Assembly: GCA_018714045.1 (NCBI GenBank)
Contig: DVNX01000035.1
Span: forward strand, 1 to 36,529
Length of the DNA: 36,529 nt
Reading direction: 5' to 3'
Origin: Candidatus Ornithoclostridium faecavium
Lineage (GTDB): Bacteria > Bacillota > Clostridia > Christensenellales > UBA3700
Positions 25,099-33,993 of the stretch are shown here, in pieces. Within the stretch, counting starts at the first letter, position 1. Each line of letters starts with the position of its first letter. The notes beneath the pieces were generated by a model. The model had not been told where the DNA came from. It saw only the letters and a program-made list of their open reading frames with translations, and ran no database searches. Position numbers and translations under genes: made by a program.

Positions 25099-28000
25099 TC
25101 AGTTAACCTCCGATGCGTCCATATTCGTTCCGGATACGCCCAGTACGCATACCATACCCTTCATGGTGTATTCGTAATAATTACCGCCTCCGTCCGTAAA
25201 CGTTACGGGAACGTCGTATGCGTTTTCTCTTGCCAGAACGTTGGCAGGACTGTCTGCAGGATTGTCTTCAAGGTAATACAGGGATACGCTTTCAGTAACA
25301 TTCTGCGGCATACCGGTAAAGTCTGCGTAAACGTTGATCTGACGCGTCGTGTATACTTTGATATAATTTACTACTTTGTCGCCTTCCGTCACAGTGACGA
25401 TGTCGTCTGCGATATCTTCAGTGATCTCTCCTTCGTAAAGTTCGAGATCGCCTTCGCACCAATAGGTCATCATCAGGTCTACGTATCCTTCTCTGAGTCC
25501 TCTGATCTCTTCGGAGAAGTTTGCGAAATAGACGCCGCTGTTCGTGTCGTACATTACCGCCATGAAATCGTAGCCGTAATATGCGTAAGACAGATCGAGC
25601 TGACCGTCTTCTTTCGTCGCGATCTTCTTCATTCTGACAGGCACCGTTACGTTCTGATAAGTGCCGTCCGACTTAGCGACTTTCGCGACCGCTTCGCCTT
25701 CAGAACCCGACGTAAACGTTATTCCGGTGAAATCCCATTCAGCGACGTTGACGCTTACGACGTTGCTTTCCGCCTCTTCGGCTTCAGGCTCTTTTGCCAC
25801 TCTGTCGAATACAACGTCCAGCGTAGTGCCGAATTCTTCATACGTTCTGACGGTCTGACCGTTCTCGGTAACGTTTACGTATCCGAACGGGTCGAGGACG
25901 AGTTCGTCGTACGCATAAACGGGATCGTTCTTTGCAACGACTTTGTATCTGACCGTATAATTGTTGAGGCCGTCCTTTGTCAGCATAACGGTTATCTCGC
26001 GCACGTCGCTGCCTGCCATCGAGAACTCGATATCCTCGACGCCTAACCACTTATAAACGCCGATCTCAGCCGTGCTGCCGTCCGTATAAGTAACTTCTAT
26101 ACTCGACGGGAACGCGTCCTTGCCGAGGTAAAGCACCTGTATCGGATCGACCTCGTAATAATCGTCGCCGCTGCCTGCGCCGGGCATGTTGAGTTTTTCG
26201 ATCTCCATGCCGTCTACGAACACGCCTACGTTTGTCTTCTGCAGGAAGTTCGCTTCGAGCGTCGCGGGATCGATACCGTTTGCGGTAGCCGCAGCGCTGA
26301 ATTCGTCCGTCATGAATCCGATCTCTATCTGCCACTGTTCGCTGTAGCTATCGTAGTCGGGCACATAGGTCAACGGATCGAGGAGATTGCCGCCGCCGTC
26401 ATACCAGCGTATCGGCATTTCCATTACCGCATTGGAAGAGAACTTGATCCATGCCTTCGACGGGAAGTAAGCAAGTTTGCCTGCCTCGTCGAGAGCGTTG
26501 TATTCGTACGGATGTATAGTAAAGATCTCTTCAGTCAGTTCTTCGTCGAAATAGACCGCTATGATGGAGTTCTTTACTACGTTGACGGTGATATCCTTGC
26601 TCCACTTGAAGTAACCGCCTTCGAGAGCGTCGTAACCTTCTGTCTCAGGATCGACACCGCTTCTCGCGCCGTAATAAGACGTGTCGAGGCTGACCGTGCC
26701 GCCGTATCTGCCTTCGCTCTGATATGACAGCTTCTGTTCGTTGAACTGGTTGCCTTCAGTATCCGTGCTTATATCGATAAGTACGTTGACCTGTTCGTTG
26801 TAAGACTGGATCTTTCCGTCTCTGTCCTCATAGTAGTAAGCTACCGCGGTGTCGGGTTTGATCGTTTCCTCGCTGTAACCTATCATATTGAGGAAATAGG
26901 TGTAAGGATTGATCTCCAGAGAGTCGAGCGTACTGCCCAGACCCAGCGCGGAAATGACCTTAGTCTTAATGTTTACCGTCAGGGTGACCGACTGTGCCGC
27001 CGCCGTCGACTGAGCTATAAGCGCTTCAACCGGAACGCTGACGTAAGTCATATCGTTCTGAGCCTTATTCTCTATCGCCTCTGCGGACTCTGTCGGGACT
27101 ACCCACTGATCTACCGCTATTCTGGTCGTCGCGCCGTCGGAATATCTGATGTACAGATATTCGGGCGTGAACTGATCGATGGTTCTGTTGCTTGCGGTAA
27201 AGTCGTAAAGATCGATTTCGTAAGTTCTGGGTTCACTGCCGCCTCCTACGATATCCGCGACCGTACTGTCGATGAAGTTTACCGTCATCGGCATTTCAAC
27301 GCCATTCCTGAACTTGACGTTCACCTGCTTGGAATGTGCGGTAAACGTGTTCGCCGAATAGCTGAACGTATCCATCTCCTCAGTACTGATATCGCGCGTT
27401 TCTCCCGTCACGAACTCTATCGTGATATCGTCCACGATAGCGTCGTAAGCGTGCGTTTCGATCGGGATTATCGATCTGATCTCGTTGGCAGGCATGACGT
27501 TGACTGCTATTTCGAGAGTCTTTTCTTCTCCGCTGAACGTAGCTGATCCGATGACGTATACCGTTGTTGCCGCTGTATCGCCTCTCGCCGCCGCGTCTTT
27601 AGCTATCTGCCATACATTGAGCAAGTTTACCGTACTCGACGTCAGCTTCTCGCCCTTGACCAATTCACCGCTGCCGTTCTTTGTCGCGATATAGAACGTA
27701 ACGTCTGATTTCTGGACGGTAGTGTTGTACTGATAACGCGCGGTCTTGTTGGCAAAATACTTATTGTACAGCTCGCTGTAAGACGCCGCGCTTGCCGCGG
27801 ATATCTCCTCGGGAGTCGTCGCAAAGAAGTTGCCGCTGTATTCATACGGCTCGTAATTGACTGAAAGCGTTATATCTCCCCAGTCTACTACGCCAGGCGT
27901 GCTCTCGCCGCTGACCGTATTGTCCTCAGAGCCGACGGAAGCCGACTTGTTGAACAGGTAGATCTCCGTCTTATAGCTCGCGTTTCTCGTGCCTGCAGTA

Positions 28001-31000
28001 TACTCAGTCGTTCTTTCGCCGCCGTTATAAGTGGTGTTAGAAAGCACCTTTCCGTCATCGTCAACGACCGCCTGATTGTCGTCGTATCCCTTTATGTAGA
28101 TATTTGAGAACGTACCGTCAAGCGTCGTGATACCCACGTTGAGTCTGTTGAATACCGGGAGCGGCAACAATCTCATAAGGATATCGTGGATAACATCGTA
28201 AGTGCTGTTAAGAAGCGTATCCGTGATGAGCGGCGCAAGCGCACTGCTGACCATGTTGGTGACGACTTCTCTGAGCATCGGAGTCAGTTGAGCCTTGAGC
28301 GTCTGCCAGAAGCCTCTGCTGTCGTTGTTTACTCTGTCCCAGTTAACGTTCGCGAGATAGTTGTTTCCGAACATATCGGGAGCGAGTTCTGCAAGATTCA
28401 GGATAGTGTTGGGTCCGAAGATAAGGGACATAACGCCGTCAATCAGCTTGTTTATCTCGTAAGGATTGAACGAGACGTCTATGTTGAACACGCCCGCAGA
28501 CGTAAGTCTGACGTCAATGCCGCCGTTGAGCAGTTTGAGAACGTCGAGGTCCGCAAACAGTTCCGCAAACGGGCTGGGCTCTTCGGTCGTATCTCCTTCC
28601 GCAAGCGCGACCTCTTCTGCTCCGCCTTCGCTTGCCGTGGAAATTTCGTTGGTGCCGTATGCCGCCGCGTCTATCTGATCGATAAGACCCTGGAACAGAT
28701 TTCCGAGAGTGGTGACAAGATCCAGATCGATGTCTATCGCCACGTAATCGCCCAGGTCGACGACGAGCGAAATATTGTTCTTCGCAAGATATACAGACAT
28801 CTTGCCTGTATTATAGTTGAGCACGAGATATGCCAGCGCCTTCGTGTTGGACGTTGAAGTCGTGTCGTTGAAGTCGCTGTCCGAATTGACTCTCGCGATA
28901 GTCACGAGGAATGCTCCCGCCGGGATCGTCGGGGTCTTCGCGGCGTCGCTGAGAACTCTCTGCGACTTCAGCTTTTCTACCGAAAGTCTGAGATACTTCG
29001 CAGAACCGCCTGTATCGATATTGTTGCTGAGCACGTCTATCGATACGGCTATATCGAGGTTGTCGAGGAGGGTCTTAGCCATCGAATCGCCCGTAGAAGC
29101 GTCAATGTCTGGCACAGAAGTGTTGACGATGAAATCGTCGTCCGTACCATGCTTACCTACCTGCAGTTTGAATTCGGATCTGAAATCGACTACGTCGCTG
29201 AGTCCGAGGTCAAGGTTGATCTCTCCGTCGACCATATCGAGTTCGAGACCGAGATCTATATCGAATCCGAGGCCGATGCCGAGCAGCGAAGAGAATATCT
29301 TGTCGATGGTCGGAGCTGTCAGATCAACGAACAGACTCACGTCTTCCGCTCTGACGCCGGTAAGCAGCATCATTATGAGATCCATCGTGATGACGCTTCC
29401 CTCTTCCGCCGCCGGTTCAGCCATATGCAGTCCCTGAGCGATGTCTCCTGCGACCTCGTCAAGCTGAACGTCGTCTTCCGGATTAAGCAGACCGTTGATT
29501 ATATCCGTAAGATTGAGATTGCCTATATCCGCTATCATTTCGTCAATATAACCCATCAGCAACGATACGAGATTGCTGTTGGAAAGCTTGAACGCGAACA
29601 GTCCCAGACCGGAAAGATCGACGACTATGTCGCCGCCCGTGATACCGAGGCTGATTATCTCTTTTTCACCGTAATTGAACGCGAGAAGCAGCTTCGAATT
29701 GGTGACGACTTCAAGGTCGAGATCCCACTTGAGCGTAAGCGTAGAAACGCTGTTCCAGTCATCGAGATACATATCTATCGGCAAGTCGAGGTATTGTCCC
29801 TGAGATACCAATATATTATTGATTATCTTAGTAAAATCTATATGACTGTCGTAAGTAGCCAGATCCATGGTTACGTCTATCGACAGGTAACCGACAGTGT
29901 CGATGATCGCCTTGATGAGATCGTCGGTATAGCTTTCGACTTCAGCCTCTACCCTGTTTTTGGTTTCCGTGAGCTTATCGCGCACATAACCTACCGTGAG
30001 CGGATATTCTTTTGTTCCTATTTCGATCTCCATCAGCAGGTTCTGCGGCTGATCCGCTTCTTCAGGCTGCATGAGCTCTCCGCTTGCCGTTATCGTCCAG
30101 CCTTCGGTACGGGTTATATCCATATCGAGCGCGAGATCGATCGTGCTGAGATCGAAGCCGCCCAGGTCTACGCCCATCTTGTTGAGCAGCATACCGACAG
30201 CGCCGAGGGTGAGCGACGCGTAGATCTTTTCAGCATTCAGACCGAGTACTATCGAACCGAATTCCGAAAGAGTCGTGCCCGCAGCAGTTCCGTCGCTTTC
30301 CGCGAACAGAGCGCTCTCGGAAGCATCTCCGGAAGTGCTGTCGTTTCCTCCGAACAGCGACATGATATCGAACTCGAGATCGAAATCGCTCAGCAGCTGA
30401 TCGCCGATCTTTATGTTATCGAACAGATCGAGAAGCGTCTGAACAAAGTCGAATTCGAGACTGAGTTTGGGCAACGTGATATTCATGATCTTAACGTTGG
30501 ACATATCGAGAAGGATATGCGGTTTCCATTCGCCGGTACCGCTGCTGGTATCCTGGGTATAGAAGCCGTAAACGCCCAGCATAACCGTACCCTTATCCAT
30601 ACCCGTCATTCCGCCGACGTTTATGTCTTCAAGAGCGGTGATCTCTATAGCAAACATAGAGTTTGCCCTCGTATTTCTGTCTATAGAGATCATTATCGAA
30701 AGCCCTACGTTCATATAAAAGTCCTCTGTGAATTTCCATTCGAGAGGTACTCCTTCGAGTTCTTTGAGTCCGAGACCTTCGAGGAATTTACCTATCGCGT
30801 AAGTTCCTTCGTTGAAAGTCACCTTCGCTCTCGCGTTGAGATCGACGCCCGAAAGCACCGAACCGAGCAGATTGCCGAGGTTGCTCTCGTAATTGGTCTG
30901 CGCGAGCTTTTCGTCGATATACTCCGCGAGAGAGGTCGCGTCGGAATCGATGAATTCGTTCTGAGTGAAACCGAGCATGAAGTTGTGAAGTTTAAGTCCG

Positions 31001-33414
31001 ACTTCTATCGGATCGCTCGTAACTATATTGCCGTTTTCGTCAACGACGTTATTTCCTTCGGCATCCTTGTCGGGAACGCCTACCGTAGCGCTTATCTCAA
31101 CGCTTTCGAGTCCTTTGTCGAACATGTTGAGCGCTACTTTACCGTCGAGGGCGATGGGCAGTTCTATCGGATTTTCACCCATGAACTGGTTGATCGCCTC
31201 AAACAGTTTCTGATTGACTTCGACTACTATCTGATCGTCGTTAGCGTACAGGCATTCTTCGAAGCCTACGATGCTTGCGACCGCGGTGATCAGCGTCTGG
31301 ATGGTCGGGCTGATATAGACGACTTCTTCGCCTGTCGATTCGTCTTCAGCGACCGTTACGATATCCCTGCCCGACTGCGAGAGAGCGAGCTCTTTAGCGC
31401 CGGTCTTGTAATCGTCCCAGTTCGTGCCGAAATATTCGTCAATCGCCGTAGTTACCATCTCCACGAGATATGAAACTACGCCTTTGAGATTTATTCCGTC
31501 AATTCTTATATTGTCCGCCTTCCAGTAATTGGGCATCATACTGTTGAGCGATACGTAAAGAGAACCGTTGCGGTAATATATACCCAGAAGCATCGGGACC
31601 TTATCGTTAAGGATAATGTTTCCGGATTTATCCACAGCGTATATTTCGAGTGATATGAGATTGTTGTCGTCCTCGCTGTTAAGATAATTAAGGTCGAGGT
31701 CGACGTTTGCCTTGATCCTGTATCCGAATTCGGAATGCAGGACGAGAGTGTCCTCGGGCAGACCGATGTCGGGAGCAAACAGATTGACGAGTTTAGCTAC
31801 GTCGAGTCCGTTTTCGTCGCTGTACAGCTGCAAATCGACGTCGAACTGGATATTGCTGAGCGAGAAATCTCTGGTCTCATCGTTTTCGATATCGGCGATA
31901 ACGTCGGCGAAATCTATCGGATCCGTCGTTCTGATATCCGCCTTGTCGACCATCCAGTTGAACACTTCGCCGTCAACGTCGTTGTTCGGATCGTTGTCTT
32001 CCGCTACGAGTTGCATGCTTGTAACGACCGTCTTGTTTATCGTCTCGTCGTACTTCGTATCGGCATACATATAAACTTTAAGCTGAGGAATGTTGCTGTT
32101 CAGCCAGTCGAACAACGGAGTAAGATTGAGGTTGATGCCTATCAGCGAGCCGATATCGAACATGCCGATCAACGTATTGATACTGCTGACCAACGAATTC
32201 AGCTTGATCTCAAACTGATAGGATTCGTTGATGATCATGTTGTCGGCAAGTCTCTTCGTTGCGGTATAATACGGAGAATTGAACAGCAGGTTGATGAGCG
32301 TACCGGCTATATCTATGCCTCCGAGTTTGTCCTTGAGCATATCGAGAAGTTCGTCCACGTCGATATCTACCAGCAGATCGCCGAGGAACGCTACTACGTA
32401 ATCGGGTTTGATGTCGCTGAAATGCACAAGCGGATTGCCGTCGCCGAGGTCCATATACATATCGTTTCCGATAAAGTAGACCGCGAACGTCGTCTTATCC
32501 AGCATGGTCACCCTGAACATGAATTCGTTCTTACCGCCGACAGTGAAGTTACCCTGCATATCTATCTGCGCGGTACCGCTGTCTGTAGTCATAGTCGTCT
32601 GCAGATCGAGGGTAGCCGTCTTTTGCGGATCGGGCAACAGACCGAAAATGGTTTCGAGCGAGCTCTTAGCGTTCTTGTACTCTGTTATGTACTCGTACTC
32701 CTTATCTCCCTCGTCTTCCACCCATTTAGCGTAAAGCGTAAGGTCTTTAGTGACGTTGTACGGGAACGACACGGGGTTACCGACCAGACGGCTGCTGGTG
32801 TACCAACCGGCGAAAACCATGCCGCTCTTTGTCGTAACGGGCAATTCTTCGATCCTCGTACAAACCATTTCTTCTACCGGCGTACCGCCGTTCGTAACGA
32901 ACTTCACGGTAAAGCCGCCTTCACCGCCCGTAGACCATCTTGCATAGAAAGTCGTGTCCTTTTCAAGAACGTACGGATAGGTGACGGCATTCTTGTAACT
33001 CGAATCGAGATACCATCCAATGAAAGTATAACCCTCCCTGTCCGGCGGCGTAGGCGCAAGTTTAAGCTTCGCAACAGACTGGGTCGTATTGTCCGAACCC
33101 GGGCTGACGAGCGTAAGCGTAAACTTCTGCAGATACTTGGCGTACAAAGTTATATCCGACTCCAGAGGCATCGGGAAAGTCGCCTTGTTCTGCAATTCCG
33201 CATCGGTATACCAATCGTCAAACTCGTAGCCGTCTTTAGTCGGAGCTACGGGCGCGACTTCCAGATCCGTAAGATTGCGGACTTCTGTTTCGTCGCCGAG
33301 ATTAAGCGTTACGGCGTAGGTTTTTTCTTCGGGCGTACAGCCTATCACCGAAACGAGAACCAATGCGAGGATAACAATTAAAACGGATGTTACCAGCAAT
33401 GCTTTCTTTCTCAT
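25099..33414 (-). CDS. Giant lipoprotein with InlB-type repeats and repetitive beta/amphipathic modules, first gene of the surface operon
   Basis: A 2771-aa secreted lipoprotein. The signal sequence ends in the lipobox VIGC (C26). Residues 33-231 hold three InlB B-type (Listeria-Bacteroides) repeats, each with a GYxFxGWY-like turn and a closing LYAKY/FYARW/LYAKW. About 240-1690 is a long region where beta-strand runs (GNDMYMDL, NGSLYVSL, GGDIVVDL, TGKMSVYL) alternate with Leu/Ile/Asp-rich amphipathic helices. From about 2030 to 2560 Ig-like units share the motif YxDGxTxxIxVxxW. No C-terminal anchor is present, so lipid is its only anchor. The ATG at 33414 is chosen for GGGAG upstream and the lipoprotein N-terminus; 15 codons upstream are rejected. 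No known family covers the middle region as far as can be judged by eye. Confidence 0.88.
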   Translation of the reverse strand: MRKKALLVTSVLIVILALVLVSVIGCTPEEKTYAVTLNLGDETEVRNLTDLEVAPVAPTKDGYEFDDWYTDAELQNKATFPMPLESDITLYAKYLQKFTLTLVSPGSDNTTQSVAKLKLAPTPPDREGYTFIGWYLDSSYKNAVTYPYVLEKDTTFYARWSTGGEGGFTVKFVTNGGTPVEEMVCTRIEELPVTTKSGMVFAGWYTSSRLVGNPVSFPYNVTKDLTLYAKWVEDEGDKEYEYITEYKNAKSSLETIFGLLPDPQKTATLDLQTTMTTDSGTAQIDMQGNFTVGGKNEFMFRVTMLDKTTFAVYFIGNDMYMDLGDGNPLVHFSDIKPDYVVAFLGDLLVDIDVDELLDMLKDKLGGIDIAGTLINLLFNSPYYTATKRLADNMIINESYQFEIKLNSLVSSINTLIGMFDIGSLIGINLNLTPLFDWLNSNIPQLKVYMYADTKYDETINKTVVTSMQLVAEDNDPNNDVDGEVFNWMVDKADIRTTDPIDFADVIADIENDETRDFSLSNIQFDVDLQLYSDENGLDVAKLVNLFAPDIGLPEDTLVLHSEFGYRIKANVDLDLNYLNSEDDNNLISLEIYAVDKSGNIILNDKVPMLLGIYYRNGSLYVSLNSMMPNYWKADNIRIDGINLKGVVSYLVEMVTTAIDEYFGTNWDDYKTGAKELALSQSGRDIVTVAEDESTGEEVVYISPTIQTLITAVASIVGFEECLYANDDQIVVEVNQKLFEAINQFMGENPIELPIALDGKVALNMFDKGLESVEISATVGVPDKDAEGNNVVDENGNIVTSDPIEVGLKLHNFMLGFTQNEFIDSDATSLAEYIDEKLAQTNYESNLGNLLGSVLSGVDLNARAKVTFNEGTYAIGKFLEGLGLKELEGVPLEWKFTEDFYMNVGLSIMISIDRNTRANSMFAIEITALEDINVGGMTGMDKGTVMLGVYGFYTQDTSSGTGEWKPHILLDMSNVKIMNITLPKLSLEFDFVQTLLDLFDNIKIGDQLLSDFDLEFDIMSLFGGNDSTSGDASESALFAESDGTAAGTTLSEFGSIVLGLNAEKIYASLTLGAVGMLLNKMGVDLGGFDLSTIDLALDMDITRTEGWTITASGELMQPEEADQPQNLLMEIEIGTKEYPLTVGYVRDKLTETKNRVEAEVESYTDDLIKAIIDTVGYLSIDVTMDLATYDSHIDFTKIINNILVSQGQYLDLPIDMYLDDWNSVSTLTLKWDLDLEVVTNSKLLLAFNYGEKEIISLGITGGDIVVDLSGLGLFAFKLSNSNLVSLLMGYIDEMIADIGNLNLTDIINGLLNPEDDVQLDEVAGDIAQGLHMAEPAAEEGSVITMDLIMMLLTGVRAEDVSLFVDLTAPTIDKIFSSLLGIGLGFDIDLGLELDMVDGEINLDLGLSDVVDFRSEFKLQVGKHGTDDDFIVNTSVPDIDASTGDSMAKTLLDNLDIAVSIDVLSNNIDTGGSAKYLRLSVEKLKSQRVLSDAAKTPTIPAGAFLVTIARVNSDSDFNDTTSTSNTKALAYLVLNYNTGKMSVYLAKNNISLVVDLGDYVAIDIDLDLVTTLGNLFQGLIDQIDAAAYGTNEISTASEGGAEEVALAEGDTTEEPSPFAELFADLDVLKLLNGGIDVRLTSAGVFNIDVSFNPYEINKLIDGVMSLIFGPNTILNLAELAPDMFGNNYLANVNWDRVNNDSRGFWQTLKAQLTPMLREVVTNMVSSALAPLITDTLLNSTYDVIHDILMRLLPLPVFNRLNVGITTLDGTFSNIYIKGYDDNQAVVDDDGKVLSNTTYNGGERTTEYTAGTRNASYKTEIYLFNKSASVGSEDNTVSGESTPGVVDWGDITLSVNYEPYEYSGNFFATTPEEISAASAASYSELYNKYFANKTARYQYNTTVQKSDVTFYIATKNGSGELVKGEKLTSSTVNLLNVWQIAKDAAARGDTAATTVYVIGSATFSGEEKTLEIAVNVMPANEIRSIIPIETHAYDAIVDDITIEFVTGETRDISTEEMDTFSYSANTFTAHSKQVNVKFRNGVEMPMTVNFIDSTVADIVGGGSEPRTYEIDLYDFTASNRTIDQFTPEYLYIRYSDGATTRIAVDQWVVPTESAEAIENKAQNDMTYVSVPVEALIAQSTAAAQSVTLTVNIKTKVISALGLGSTLDSLEINPYTYFLNMIGYSEETIKPDTAVAYYYEDRDGKIQSYNEQVNVLIDISTDTEGNQFNEQKLSYQSEGRYGGTVSLDTSYYGARSGVDPETEGYDALEGGYFKWSKDITVNVVKNSIIAVYFDEELTEEIFTIHPYEYNALDEAGKLAYFPSKAWIKFSSNAVMEMPIRWYDGGGNLLDPLTYVPDYDSYSEQWQIEIGFMTDEFSAAATANGIDPATLEANFLQKTNVGVFVDGMEIEKLNMPGAGSGDDYYEVDPIQVLYLGKDAFPSSIEVTYTDGSTAEIGVYKWLGVEDIEFSMAGSDVREITVMLTKDGLNNYTVRYKVVAKNDPVYAYDELVLDPFGYVNVTENGQTVRTYEEFGTTLDVVFDRVAKEPEAEEAESNVVSVNVAEWDFTGITFTSGSEGEAVAKVAKSDGTYQNVTVPVRMKKIATKEDGQLDLSYAYYGYDFMAVMYDTNSGVYFANFSEEIRGLREGYVDLMMTYWCEGDLELYEGEITEDIADDIVTVTEGDKVVNYIKVYTTRQINVYADFTGMPQNVTESVSLYYLEDNPADSPANVLARENAYDVPVTFTDGGGNYYEYTMKGMVCVLGVSGTNMDASEVN

Positions 33415-33436
33415 AACACATTCTCCCATTTTTTTT

Positions 33437-33467
33437 GTGCACGCATATAATGCCCACACGCGTGCAC
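33437..33467. repeat. 8-bp inverted repeat upstream of the giant lipoprotein gene
   Basis: GTGCACGC (33437-33444) and GCGTGCAC (33460-33467) are perfect arms around a 15-bp AT-containing centre, about 23 bp upstream of the start codon. The adjoining run is A on the transcribed strand, so it is not a terminator. It may be an operator or a leader hairpin. Confidence 0.65.
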
Positions 33468-33631
33468 TTATTCACTTTCAATATTGCAAGCAAGCGCTTA
33501 AAAATTCCTTAACGATTTTTTTATAAGCAAAAGGAAATCAAGCCGAAAACCCTGTATTATCAACACATTTTCACGAATTTTTTATAATTCGCTTTAATTA
33601 TGTTTTTACATAAATTTTACATTGGTTTTTT

Positions 33632-33644
33632 ACGTTTTACGACA
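33632..33644. repeat. 13-bp direct repeat ACGTTTTACGACA, copy 1
   Basis: An identical copy lies at 33807-33819, 175 bp away, and a related GCGTTAAAACGT is near 33761. Both are in the gap upstream of the giant operon. They are candidate binding sites for a transcription regulator. Confidence 0.5.
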
Positions 33645-33806
33645 TTTCAGACGATAAAAGGCTGGTTTTAAACGCATTGCTGAAAAATCCGTATCTCATT
33701 ATTGCCGGATTCAGCGCGAAGAAGCGCAAATGTTTTTTACACATTTTTTAATCGTTATAAGCGTTAAAACGTATCAGATCCGACGTCCTGTTTTACCCCG
33801 ATTTTC

Positions 33807-33819
33807 ACGTTTTACGACA
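33807..33819. repeat. 13-bp direct repeat ACGTTTTACGACA, copy 2
   Basis: Same 13 bases and same orientation as at 33632-33644. It is the copy farther from the giant operon and nearer the kinase gene terminator. Confidence 0.5.
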
Positions 33820-33946
33820 GCTCTGAAAAGTTCTTCCTTTCAGCATCTGCCGCCTGTCTTTCAACTGTTTTCGTATCATCGTCATTTTGCCGTCAATACG
33901 CTGAAATACGCGTTCTCCGATACCGCCATTTGTCGCTGCGCAAAAT

Positions 33947-33971
33947 AAAAAAAGCGGCAACAAGCCGCTTT
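33947..33971 (-). terminator. Terminator of the histidine kinase gene
   Basis: AAAGCGGC/GCCGCTTT (33951-33958 with 33964-33971), 5-nt loop, with a T tract extending to 33947 on the - strand. It separates the two-component unit from the giant operon. Confidence 0.85.
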
Positions 33972-33993
33972 ACGATACACTTTAACATCCGCG

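Larger units (their letters stand above)
33415..33993. other. AT-rich regulatory gap upstream of the giant operon
   Basis: No credible gene lies in these 579 bp. They hold an inverted repeat close to the first start codon (33437-33467), a 13-bp direct repeat (33632-33644 and 33807-33819), AT-rich tracts, and the kinase gene terminator (33947-33971). No -35/-10 pair of the quality seen elsewhere in the window was found on the - strand. Confidence 0.65.

Noticed and set aside
29149..31473. 774-codon open frame on the + strand opposite the giant lipoprotein
   Set aside because: It is antisense to a clearly coding, motif-rich gene, lacks a ribosome site and a recognisable domain, and is explained by the codon bias of the - strand gene. 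The same holds for long + frames at 5250-6335, 6459-7769, 14787-16037, 17664-19043, 21501-23270 and 31735-33381.
33415..33459. 15-codon N-terminal extension of the giant lipoprotein
   Set aside because: It includes the ribosome site and part of the inverted repeat; the basic start MRKK followed by a lipoprotein signal fits 33414.
33730..33948. 72-codon open frame on the + strand in the gap before the giant operon
   Set aside because: No ribosome site, no promoter, no domain, and it ends inside the kinase terminator region.
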